Origin: Eurosta solidaginis | Lineage: Eukaryota; Arthropoda; Insecta; Diptera; Tephritidae | Length of the DNA: 64,000 bases | Assembly: GCF_040869045.1 (NCBI RefSeq) | Contig: NC_090320.1 | Coordinates: forward strand, 142,126,941 to 142,190,940 | Reading direction: 5' to 3' | Program-made: the position numbers and the translations under genes | Notes under the pieces: generated by a model | The model's database searches: none | What the model was told of the DNA's origin: nothing | What the model saw: the letters and a program-made list of their open reading frames with translations, nothing else | Shown here: in pieces, positions 11,040-20,860 of the stretch | Numbering within the stretch: position 1 is the stretch's first letter | Layout: every line of letters begins with the position of its first letter

Positions 11040-12783
11040 TCTTTGTATTTATTATCAGAATGTTAGGGGTGTTAATACTAAATTAGTGGACCTTTTCGTA
11101 CAAAGTTATGACTTCAGTTAGGAAGTTCGGATTCTTACCGAGACATGGCTGAAACCATCGGTGTTTAATTCTGAAATTTTATCGGATTCTTATGAAATCT
11201 TTAGGAAAGATCGTCTAAACAGAGTGGACGGTGGCGTGTTGATTGCCGTTCATACCAGGTTCTCTGCGGAGGAGATGTATTTCGTACTCTAACGATGTTG
11301 AGTTCCTTTGCGTGAGAGTAAAACTCTCTTCTATTTATAAATATTTTGTAGCATTATATATCCCGCCCGAGTCAGATATTTCTATATATATAAAACATGC
11401 TTCCCTGGTGAGGTTGGTATTCTCTTTGGCTAGGTCTGTTGATTCTGTCATCGTGGCTGGTGATTTTAATTTGCCTTGTGTGTCTTGGAATATTATTGAT
11501 GGTTTGTTAGTTCCCACATCATCTCGCGATATATTCTACGAATTTCTAAATGCCTTTACAGATATTGGCCTCTATCAACTGAATAGGATTCATAATGACT
11601 TTGGTAAAAGCTTAGACTTAATTTTTTCAGAATACTCGTCGAATTGTTCAGTGAGTCGATGCGAAGATGTATACCATCCGGCTTTGGCTTTATACTTGGA
11701 TTATCTCCATGCACCGGAGCGTAGAGCTATTAGGAATGTGTCTTCTGGCCGGTTTCTTTTCAGGAAGGCTAATCTGTCTGTGCTTATTGAGGAGGTTTCC
11801 AAAATTTCGTGGCCCGCCTACGATGGAGATGTCGAATGGAGTTGTACACACTTTAAAAATGCTTTGTATGCGATATTTCACAAATGCGTACCTATATCTA
11901 ACTCCTCTTCAGCAATTCCAACTTCTATTTGGAGCTCTAAAGAACTCAAAAATCTTAAAAATCGAAAAACACATTCTTTTAAGAGATTCAGATTATCCGG
12001 ATCAAGAAGTGACTATGCGGCATACTCTATTCTGCGCCACAGGTACAATAGGCTACAGAGAAGATGTTATGCGGATTACTTAAAAAAGATTAAGCATAAA
12101 ATTTCCTCTAATCCAAAGTCGTTTTATTCGTTCGTCAACTCGAAAAGAAAAATTAAGAGGTTTCCAACCGTAATGAAGTTTAACGACCTAAGTTCTAATT
12201 ATGACAATGAAATTGCCAATATGTTTGCCACCTTCTTTAAATCTAATTACTCCACTGCCTATGACTCCCCGACATTGAACTATCCATTTAAACTTTCCTC
12301 GCTTAATTCAGCATTTGTTCCGCATATTCATACGGAAGACGTACTAAGATATCTGGAAGGCCTAAAAATTTCCTATTCTAGCCGACCTGATGAAATTCCA
12401 CTCTTGTGCTAAAAACGTGTGCTGAATTCCTATATAAACCTCTTACATGTCTTTTTAACGCATCCCTAAAGCAAGGGATATTTCCCAGAAAGTGGAAAGA
12501 GTCTTTTATAATACCACTTTACAAAAATGGGAATAGATCATGCGTTTTAAATTATCGAGGAATAGCAAAGCTTAGTGCCGGTGAAATTTTATTTAATGTT
12601 CCCTTTCGACCATCTAGACATTTTCAACAGCTTCATATAAGCACATGCAGATCGAATTTTGAAACGCACGAACCTCTTCGTTGTCTGTGTACTGACTTCA
12701 ATAAGCACTGCAAAAACATTGATACGTGTGACACACTCTACGTAATAAAAAAATATCTGCTGTCTACATTAAATACGGAATGA
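11040..12783 (+). pseudogene. non-LTR ORF2: endonuclease and reverse transcriptase with core deleted
   Basis: It begins CIYYQNVRGVNTKLVDLF (about 11047) and ILTETWLKPS. A 389-residue frame at 11243-12412 then carries VIVAGDFNLPCVSW, DLIFSE and the reverse-transcriptase N-terminus through SSRPDEIP. A change of frame gives IFPRKWKESFIIPLYKNGNR and NYRGIAKLSA at 12400-12570. The sequence then jumps to GEILFNVPFRP, the C-terminal tail also seen in copy 1. The polymerase motifs including YADD are therefore removed by deletion. The first part of the endonuclease also contains stops. Confidence 0.8.
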
Positions 12784-12830
12784 ATTGGGTTGGTGGCTTG
12801 GAATCACGTCCTTTCCAACCTCCCACTCTT

Positions 12831-13070
12831 ATCACGAGCTTCAGTAACTTTGGGCGGGTGGATTGGAATCATGTCCTTTCCAACTTCCCACACATCGCAG
12901 CCCTACTTGTTGTGTGTCAAATATACATAAGCTGCTCGAAATCACGTCTTATCACCAGCTCCAGTAACTTTGGGCGGGTGGCTTGGAATCACGTCCTTTC
13001 CAACCTCCCACACATAGCAGCCCTACTGGTTATGTGTCAAATATCATCAGCTGCCCGAAATCACGTCCAT
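12831..13070 (+). repeat. 120-bp tandem repeat in the non-LTR 3' UTR
   Basis: Two units (12831-12950 and 12951-13070) share AGTAACTTTGGGCGGGTGG, CACGTCCTTTCCAAC, CCCACACAT and GCAGCCCTACT. A single unit lies at the same place in copy 1 (about 17530-17650), so the array expanded in this copy or contracted in the other. Confidence 0.85.
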
Positions 13071-13147
13071 TCCGACAGCACTAATAATCAATTCCCGTTG
13101 CTCGGCATCACAGTCAAGACAACTGATTTAAAAATGTATATACATAT

Positions 13148-13768
13148 TGTAACGAATTTACTTGCAAATCCTCTTATTTGCAATCCTCTGCTAAGTTCGA
13201 ATCACTAAACTGTTGAATAGATAACTCCAATTTGTAATAATGCAAAATGGCCTTTATTAAAGTACTTCACAATAACACTCAAACTGTGCAACGAATAGCT
13301 TGCTTAATAACCAAACTGATTGATAGCTCAAATGAAACTCTACTATTCAAAATAATACTGCTATTGCTCGCTAGATATCGTCTTAATCGAAACTGCTTGA
13401 CAACTCAAATCAAACTGAATTCCGCCTCTACAATTGTCGCCTTTTATACTCTTTGATTTCAACCTTCGCATCTTCTAGCTTCCAGAATCTACTAGTCCAG
13501 TAGCTCTCAAACTTCTCAGCTGTAACTACAATTGCACAATTTTATAGTTTTTCTCATTGCATACTTATAGGAGTATCTCAGATATAGGCATGTATTTGTG
13601 CATTGACTCTCCGCTGCTCGTATACGTACATGGTACATATATGTAGACGCAGTTATTGTTTCGTTTATGTAGATACATGATGATTGAATTATTGATGTGC
13701 ATTCACGTCACTGCTTAGCATCGGCTTAGAGCTGGCAGCACTCCTTAGTTTTGCTAATATTCGTAACA
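13148..13768 (-). mobile_element. solo LTR of a related gypsy subfamily, 621 bp, TSD ATAT
   Basis: It starts TGTAACGAATTTAC and ends ATTCGTAACA. It is clearly related to the LTRs at 8598 and 16225 but longer and more diverged. It is flanked by ATAT (13144-13147 and 13769-13772). Removing it with one ATAT gives ACATATTTTATAAT, exactly the sequence found at the matching place in copy 1 (about 17703-17716). Orientation is given by analogy with the other LTRs. Confidence 0.9.
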
Positions 13769-13879
13769 ATATTTTATAATATAATTTTGTTCAATTTGTA
13801 TACTTCTGTAATTTATCTGTAATCCGTACTATATTTAGCCTGGTTAATTGTTAAATTTGTAGACCAATAAATAAATAAA

Positions 13880-14620
13880 TACTGCCGATCGGTAAGCCAT
13901 CAAGAATAATGATATGTGTGTATCACACTCCTTAGGGTACTTGTCTACTACTTTCCTTAAATGCTCCTCCAATGTTCTATTGAAACGTTCCACCATACCA
14001 TCGGACTAAGGATGCAATGCAGTTGTCCGTGTTTTCCGAATGCCCAACTTCTTGAACATTTCTTGGAACACAGCTGATTCAAAATTCCTCACTTGGTCAG
14101 AATGTAACTCCATTGGTACCCCATACCTTGCAACCCAATCGTTTGTAACCACTTCTGCTACTGTTTCTGCTTCTTGGTTTGGGTTTGGGTATACCTCTGG
14201 CCATTTACTGAAATAATCCATAACCACCAGTACGTATTTGTTTCCGCGGTTGCTAGTAGGAAATGCACCTGCGACATCCATGGCGATCCTTTCAAATGGT
14301 GCACCTGAAATATACTGCTTCATCTGGCCATAGCTTCGTGTTTTGGGCCCTTTCGCTCTGTTGCAAACCTCGCAGTTGGCAATCCACTCGGTGACCGACT
14401 GATGGCAACCAACCCAATAGAATCTCTGCTTAACTTTCTCGAGCGTCTTCGTGATTCCAAGATGACCTCCACTTGGACCATTATGCAGCTCGCTGAGCAC
14501 GTCAGGAATCCTCTTTCTGGGAACAACTATCAGTTTCTTCTTACATTTACCATCCTCACTCTCCCATACTCGATGAAGGCAACCGGATATCAATTCTGAA
14601 CTGTTCCTCTGTGCCTAATA
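13880..14620 (-). pseudogene. gypsy integrase core
   Basis: On the minus strand: GHLGITKTLEKVKQRFYW with the Cys pair of CEVCNRAKG (zinc-binding H2C2 region), then IAMDVAGAFPTSN (first catalytic Asp), DYFSKWPEVYP, ELHSDQVRNFES (second Asp region), then SDGMVERFNRTLEEHL and ending near FLMAYRS at the boundary with copy 2. A stop sits just before SDGMVERFN. The remainder of the domain continues at 9598 and below. Confidence 0.88.
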
Positions 14621-15597
14621 TGACTCCGCAATGGGACTCTCTGCTGGCATCTCTTCTCTGTTTGGTATTTCGTTTCGTTCGAGCCATTCATAACATGTGA
14701 CAGATCTGTATCTTCTAGATGGCACTTTCTTAGTTGTTCCTTGTCCCATTCATACGTACACGTTATAGTCATTAGCCGGACATCTATAATGTCTTCTTTA
14801 GCCTCAGCCTTTGAACATTGCTTGCATTCCAAACTACAGGGTCTTCGTGACATTGCATCAGCATTTCCATGGGTACTAACTTTTCGATGCTCAATGGAAA
14901 AGTCATAGCTTTGTAGTCGCTCGATCCACCGTGCCAATTATCCTTCCGGATTACAGAACTGCAGAAGCCATTTCAACGCTGCGTGATCTGTCCTGACACG
15001 CAATCGCTGGCCGTAGAGGTATTTGTGAAAATGTTTAATGCACTCTACCAATGCCAACAGCTCTCTCCGCGTAACGCAGTAGTTCCTCTCTGGTTTTCCA
15101 ATCGAACGGCTGTAATATGCAACTACCTTCTCCTGTCCATAGACCAGTTGTGATAAAACGCCTCCTATAGCATATCCACTCGCATCTGTATCTAGAATAA
15201 ATGTTGCTCCTGGAATCGGATATGCTAACATTGGGGCAGTGCATAAACGCTCCTTCAATGTTTGAAAAGCCACTTCTTGCTCATTCTTCCATTCACAAGC
15301 TTTATTTTTTTTTTTTTGTAAGCTCATGGAGGCTATGGGCTACGCTGGAAAAATTTGGTACAAATCGGCGGTAATATGTGCACAGCCCAAGGAAACTTCT
15401 CAATTCATGTAGGTTCTCTGGTCTTGGCCAATCCTTTACAGCCTCTATCTTTTCGTTCGCAGTGCAGATGCCCTCTGTCGTTAACTTGTGACCCAAATAA
15501 TTTACTTCCTTTTTAAACAGCGCACACTTTTTGGGACTTAGTTTCAGACCAGCGCCAGCTATTCTCTGGAAAACTTCCTCCAAGTTCTTAAGATGCC
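14620..15597 (-). pseudogene. gypsy reverse transcriptase C-terminal part and RNase H
   Basis: It starts abruptly at HLKNLEEVFQRIAGAG, C-terminal to the catalytic YLDD of reverse transcriptase. It continues with LSPKKCALFKKEVNYLGH and LRSFLGLCTYYRRFVPNFS (connection region). RNase H follows with FILDTDASGYAIGGVLSQ, RELLALVECIKHFHKYLYGQ and RTDHAALKWLL. An A/T run at 15302-15318 shifts the frame, and a stop lies at 14937. The polymerase catalytic centre is absent, so the enzyme could not function. Confidence 0.88.
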
Positions 15598-16171
15598 TCG
15601 ATTTTGTTCTCAAACTGCATTATTTTTTCGTCCATACGGGCTTCCAGTTATGCAGAGATCTGCGATGATACCTGTGCTGAAATTTGTGCCGACATTTCTG
15701 ATATACGTGCCTCTTGTGATTCAATTTTAGATGTTATTTCTGACGACATATCTGAGATACGTGTCTCCTGTGATTCCAGTTGGGATGATATTTGCGACAT
15801 TTCTGAAATACGCGTTTCTTGTGCTTCAATCTTGGATGTTATACGTGTCTCCTGGGATTCCAGATGGGATACCATATACGTCTTCTGGTCTTCCAGTTGA
15901 GATGACATATATGTCTTCTGTTCTGCCAGTTGAGTTGAAACTGTCGATGTTTGAGCAGATATTGCAGCCAAAATCGTGTTCAAGTCTGTGCTCGTAACTG
16001 TATGTGATGTTTCGTTTTTCTCTTCAATTTTTGTTGTTGATTCTTCCACTCCATTACCTCTCGTAGCCGTGCTTGAAGTTCGATCTTATTGCCGGTTGTA
16101 TTCAATCCACGGTTCTCCAACTCCTTTTTCAGTTGCGGGATCTTTAATTCACTCAACTTTCCCATGTCCAA
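15598..16171 (-). pseudogene. gypsy gag with SAP domain and heptad-like coiled coil
   Basis: The start at 16171 lies about 35 bp inside the primer-binding site. Residues 8-38 (LKIPQLKKELENRGLN..KIELQARL) match a SAP domain, a helix-extended-loop-helix fold that binds nucleic acid. After a frame change near 16050 come about 130 residues in which QLESQETRIS-like units of 11-14 residues recur (SQLE.QKT, SHLESQETRI, SKIEAQETRI). These look like a long coiled coil. The reading then runs directly into the reverse-transcriptase remnant at 15597, so nucleocapsid, protease and half of the polymerase were deleted. Confidence 0.8.
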
Positions 16172-16203
16172 GTTGTAATCAAAATCTTCAGAATTTCTTC
16201 AAG

Positions 16204-16220
16204 AATTCCTCTTCTGACAC
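16204..16220 (-). other. primer-binding site of the gypsy element
   Basis: Immediately inside the 5' LTR the minus strand reads TTGGTGTCAGAAGAGG. TGGTGTCAGAAG would pair with a tRNA 3' end CTTCTGACACCA. The tRNA was not identified. Confidence 0.6.
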
Positions 16221-16224
16221 CAAT

Positions 16225-16716
16225 TTTAACGAATTTACTGCAATTCCGCTTATTTGCAACCTTCTGCTAACGTTCGAATCACTAAACTGTTGAATAAATA
16301 ACTCCAATGTTCGATAATGCAAAATGGTCTTTTATTAGACTACTTTCAAAATAACACTTCTATTACTCGACAGATAGCGTGCTTAATCAAAACTGATTGT
16401 CGTGCCTCTACTGTTGCTGCCTTTTATACTGTCTAGTTTCCTCGTTGCATATTTCTAGGCTTTTCTATTCCAGAATTTACTAGTTAGTTATCAGTTATCT
16501 ACGTTTATAGCTTCTCATATGCGCGAATATATGTAAGCGACACTTGCACAAATTATTGCCTTCTTTTGTGAGCACCTCAGATGAGATATATGCATGTGTT
16601 GGTGCGTCTCTTCTCCGCTGCTCGTATGGACATATGGGTAGACATAACGATTGATTTAATGATGTGCATCGGGTTAGAGATGATAGTATCCCTAAGTGTT
16701 GCTAATATTCGTCACA
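16225..16716 (-). repeat. gypsy 5' LTR, 492 bp
   Basis: It matches the LTR at 8598-9109 along its whole length, with small deletions near 16665. The end at 16225 reads TTTAACGAATTTACTG, with a change in the otherwise conserved TGTAACG. The outer end is ATTCGTCACA followed by ATAT. Confidence 0.88.
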
Positions 16717-16720
16717 ATAT

Positions 16721-17832
16721 GTTACCTTCGCTTAACTCAGTAGTTATCCCATATATTCATGCAGATAAGGTACTAACTCATCTGGAAAGTCTGAAAATTT
16801 CCTACTCTAGTGGACCTGATGAAATACCATCTGTTGTGCTAAGAACTTGCTCTCAATTTCTTGGCCAACCCCTTACCTACTTATTTAATGCCTCTTTGAT
16901 GCAAGGGATATTCCCTAACAAGTCTTCTAAAAGTGGGAGTAGATCTTGTGTCACAAACTATAGAAGAATAGCCAAACTTTGTGCTATTCCAAAACTATTT
17001 GAATCAATTGTCAAAAGCTTATACAGTATCTTCAGCAGTGGACCTGTCACAACATGGCTTTTACAAGGGTACGTCCACTGTGTCTAACTTGCTGGAGTTC
17101 ACAACCCTTGTATCCAATAATTTTAGGACGAACTGCGAAGTTGATGTCATTTACACTGATTTCAGTAAGGCGTTTGATAAAGTTTCCCATTCCTTACTCC
17201 TACTAAAACTCGATGGGTTGTTAAAACTTTTACAGCTGCCTTCACTACAGAGCCGTAGGGAGATGCTTGGTGTTTTAATCATGGTAAAACTATTAAGAGG
17301 GATGACAAACAGTCAATTTCTGCTTGGCGAGGTGATGTTTAATGTGCCTTTTAGGCCCTATCGATATTTCCAACCGCTTTATTTAATTACATGTAGATCG
17401 AATTTTCAAATGCATGAACCTCTTCGTTGTATGTGTCAAGATTTCAATAATCACTGTTTACAGTATAAAAAAATATATACTCACTGCCTTGAACTCATAA
17501 CTATTTCAAAATTAACAGGTTAAACTAAATCTGTTACCAGCTCCAGTTACTTTGGGCGGGTGGCTTGGAATCACGTCCTTTCCAACCTCCCACACATCAC
17601 AGCCCTACTCATTGTGTGTTAAATATACATCAGCTGCTCGAAATCACGTTCATTCCGACAGCACGTTGCCATTCATCACAGTCCTGATTTAATAATATAT
17701 ATACATATTTTATAATATAATTTTGCTCAATGTATGCTTCTGTAATTTATTCTGTAATCCGTAATTATATTTAGTCTGATTAATTGGTTAATTTGTAGAC
17801 TAATAAATAAGTAAAAAAAAAAAACTAATAAA
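16721..17832 (+). mobile_element. PHD-type non-LTR retrotransposon copy 1, 3' portion
   Basis: It continues copy 1 after the gypsy insertion. SSGPDEIPSVVLRTCSQFLGQPL and LFNASLMQGIFP are reverse-transcriptase blocks, then IYTDFSKAFDKVSHSLLLLKL (motif A). A deletion jumps to a C-terminal tail LGEVMFNVPFRPYRYF. The 3' UTR has a single CCTCCCACACAT unit and ends in AATAAGTAAAAAAAAAAAA at about 17804-17825. The YADD motif lies in the deleted part. The deletion point differs from copy 2. Confidence 0.85.
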
Positions 17833-18640
17833 AAATAAAATATAGTGTTGTTTCCAATGCAGATTGGAAATAATAGTACAGATTGGAAATAAAGCCATAT
17901 AAAAATTCTTTCAAATGAGTAATAGTCATAATTTAAAATCGTACCCAATCAAAATCAAAACAGATGGTTGCGCATCCGGTTCAAACCGAACTTCTATCTT
18001 TAGCGAATAATAGAAAGAGACGGGGGATGAAACCAATAAAGGTAGGTAGCAAATCAGGTGATCACAGCTGTTTATAATTTTGCCGTTTAAGTCTAAGATA
18101 TCACACTTCAAATCCACAATGCACGTGTTTTTTGTTGTCATTGATCTCGATTGAATAAAAATTTTGTGAAAATGAAAATTAATTAAATTTTCAAATATGT
18201 GCTAATACCGGGATTAAGAAAATATTCTAAATTATTAGATATAGCAGCAGAAAACCAAATTTTCAAATACAAGTGCTCGCAATGAAATAAAATATTATTG
18301 CTATCAAAGTTGTTGCAAAATGGGTATTATAGTAGAGTTTAATAGCACGACATATTATACACAAATTGAAAATTATAAAACACACAATCATAAACCACGA
18401 CTGCCGATTGTGAATTAGATTAAGGCCAATTAAAAAAAAAATATATAGTTATTATTTCCCAATTTTTTGGATAAACTAAAAAAGTATTATATATATATAT
18501 ACGCGTAACTTGGCAGATCAGCGTTAATTCGCATGACGTGGCCGGCCGCGTAGCGCCGCGCCGTTCCAAACTATGTTATCTTTTTTAGATATAAATTTTT
18601 GGAAAACACAATACGACCATCATAGGGTCATGTCAAAATT
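17833..18640. other. AT-rich sequence without recognisable gene
   Basis: It contains the inverse ATTGGAAATAA pair at 17863-17892 and TA-rich simple sequence near 18487-18502. A short GC-rich patch (GGCCGGCCGCGTAGCGCCGCGCCG) sits at 18541-18564. No coding similarity was recognised. Confidence 0.5.
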
Positions 18641-18829
18641 GTGACTTTAGTGCCAATTGCAAGCCATTGTGGCCTTATTGCGTATGTTGTTATTTCACCC
18701 CACCGTTTACAAGCATACAAACAGCGTAGTACAGCGTCATCAATTACAGGGCGAACACACTGCCTGATTCCGTATATGCACTTCGAAGGGTCTCTTCGAG
18801 CAACAATAGAGGTGGTTGGTTTGCGCCCC

Positions 18830-19985
18830 AAAGGGCGGAAGAGGCGATACACGTGTACACCGATGGTTCCAAAGTAGTGGGGCCTGTTGTATACTGTGCT
18901 TGTTCGGATATAAACAGATGCTGCAAGCTGCCGGATCTTAGCATTTTCCAGGCGGAAGTATTAGCCGTTACCAAAGCCGTAGAAACACTATAAGAAAATA
19001 GCTTAAACTGCAGTTGTTGTTGTTGTTGTAGCGATAAGGTTGTTCCCCGAAGGCTTTGGGGAGTGTTATCGATGTGATGGTCCTTTGCCGGATACAGATC
19101 CGGTACGCTCCGGTACCACAGCACCATTAAGGTGCTGGCCCGACCATCTCGGGAACGATTTATGTGGCCACATTAAACCTTCAGGCCATCCCCTCCTTCC
19201 CCAACCCCAAGTCCCATAAGGAGCTTAGGGTCGCCAGAGCCTCGTCTGTTAGTGAAACAGGATTCACCGCGGATAGGTGAGGTTGACAATTGGGTTTGGA
19301 GAAGCTATATGTTGCGCTGGCAACCTGCAGGGTTGTGCTACACAGCCCCTTGAATCTGGTATTTTAGTCGCCTCTTACGACAGGCATACCTATCGCGGGT
19401 ATATTCTGACCCCCTAACCCGCTGGGGGACTTAAACTGCAGTCGTGTCAAGTTGTATATTAACAGCCAATTAAGGAAATGATCTCGCAAGCACAGTGTCA
19501 TGAAGTAAGTTAGAGTGTAAGAAAACCCTGGAAAGAATCGGAACAGGCAGAAGCATACATATATATTGGGTCCCAAGGCATATCTGAATAGATAGGAATG
19601 AAAATATGGATAAGATAGCTAAAAAGGTCGCATCCCCCATAGCTTGCTCCGCGAATGTCCCAAAGAGGTGCACATGATCGACTAAGCGGAAAAAGCGTGG
19701 ACCCAATCGCGGGGCCAAAATGTCCAAGATCATGTGTAGGACTTACAACCTTAGGCTAACAAAGTTCCTCCTCCTATCATTAAAGAGACAGTACTGTAGA
19801 CTCATGACGGGTATTCTGACTGCACACTGTCTTCTGCCGGCATATGCCTTTAAATAGGTCACTGATAGCAGATGTAGGAAGTGCGGGCTGGAGGAGGAAA
19901 CGATCGAGCAGGTTTTGTGCTCATGCCCTGCGCTTACCATGCTAAGATTCCCGTTATTAGTATGAAATACCAGAAAGCTTCTTGG
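18830..19985 (+). pseudogene. Jockey-type RNase H and C-terminal zinc finger fragment, split by a SINE
   Basis: EEAIHVYTDGSKVVGPV (18835-18885) is the first catalytic block of RNase H. QAEVLAVTKAVETL (about 18950-18990) is the second. A SINE follows at 19015-19430. The reading then resumes with VYINSQLR, the region GNEMADKIAKK near 19595-19630, and a C-terminal Cys-rich motif CRKCGLEEETIEHVLCSCPAL (19880-19935). This order is typical of Jockey- and Loa-like elements carrying RNase H. Stops and frameshifts are present. Sequence before 18830 was not recognised. Confidence 0.78.
19015..19430 (-). mobile_element. CAA-tailed SINE (family B), full-length, 12-bp TSD
   Basis: The perfect duplication TTAAACTGCAGT flanks it (19003-19014 and 19431-19442). 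On the minus strand it starts GTCCCCCAGCGGGTTAGGGG and ends CGCTACAACAACAACAACA. No long open frame or protein match is present. The copy at 52995-53412 is nearly identical, and a truncated copy lies at 54478-54778. TSD length and simple 3' tail indicate LINE-type target-primed insertion. The 5' region has only weak resemblance to a tRNA promoter. Confidence 0.88.
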
Positions 19986-20860
19986 ACCTATTTAATTTAC
20001 GAATGTAATAGAAATGATTAAATCAAAGATCATAACCAACCCAGAGTTCAGGTGAAAGTTATTGTTTAACCAAAGCAAAAACACAAACAGTCTTGTGCAC
20101 AGAGTAAAATATTGATGCCTTTACCACAGTAAGGGGCGCTTCTGTGGCGGACGGTTCTTTCCCCGTATTTAATACTGGACCGTGGAGCCCGCCGTCTGGC
20201 AGGTGGTCTAACGACCAAGATGAACGACTCAATATTTAATTTTAATAAGGATGACGCTAAGTGGAGGACTGAATCGTAAGCAAAAGCCGACAAAAAACGC
20301 ACTAAGAGAAGCGTCGGACTCGGGGAGCGAGAATAGTGGACGTAAATTAACCCTGTGTTGGAAAATTATACAGATACAAACAGAGAGGTAGAGTGTGGAA
20401 GGGTACGGAAAAGTGGAAGAAAGAGAGCTCTGTCGTAGTACCGTTCAGCACTAAGAATTATCCAACAAGTGCTCCACCTAACAGAACTGGAGATCGGGCG
20501 CTTGTAATTGTCTCGTGAGGTGGTAGAAATAGGTGAAGGCAGTTCAACAAGTTTGCTGCGAGAAACCCTCGGTTATGCATCCGGTGCGAGTAGGAAGAAG
20601 CGTCGGTTACAGATTGAAGAGGCAACGTTGGACGGAAGTCGACAAGCCTGCTTTCAGAAAGGACCCAGTTTCAGAGCCGCGAGGCAGGGAAGCCGCAGCG
20701 ACAATGCAAGTAGGCCTAACGCTGTAGGACATGAGGACAAAATTTAAGTATGGGTACCATGCGAGATGAAGTCGGAAGATAAGCAGCGACTTCTGCAGAG
20801 AAACGGGCACGGACGTCACCATGAAGGTGTTAGAAGAGCTCAAACAGCCAAATGTTGCTG
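19986..20860. other. unassigned sequence, possibly retroelement ORF1 remnant
   Basis: It is more GC-rich than its surroundings. It carries short open frames rich in Arg, Ser and Pro (for example around 20465-20740, with NYPTSAPPNRTGDRALVIVS) that could be an old non-LTR ORF1. No diagnostic motif was found, so the identity is open. Confidence 0.3.

Larger units (their letters stand above)
9600..13880 (+). mobile_element. PHD-type non-LTR retrotransposon copy 2, internally deleted, inside the gypsy integrase
   Basis: It starts near 9600 with a 5' leader resembling that of copy 1. It carries ORF1 (9667-10964) and ORF2 (about 11040-12780), then a 3' UTR with a 120-bp tandem repeat. It ends at an AATAAATAAATA tail near 13865-13878. 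Gypsy integrase sequence lies on both sides. A solo LTR is inserted in the 3' UTR at 13148-13768. ORF2 lacks the reverse-transcriptase core, so the copy could not move by itself. Confidence 0.85.
8598..16716 (-). mobile_element. Ty3/gypsy LTR retrotransposon, internally deleted and interrupted
   Basis: It is bounded by LTRs at 8598-9109 (3') and 16225-16716 (5'). It is flanked by ATAT at 8594-8597 and 16717-16720, a 4-bp target duplication. The two sides of the flanking non-LTR element join in register at that point. On the minus strand the order is 5' LTR, primer-binding site, SAP-domain gag, a deletion, the end of reverse transcriptase, RNase H, integrase, 3' LTR. The integrase is split by non-LTR copy 2 (about 9600-13880). 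Protease and the catalytic half of reverse transcriptase are missing. Confidence 0.9.
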
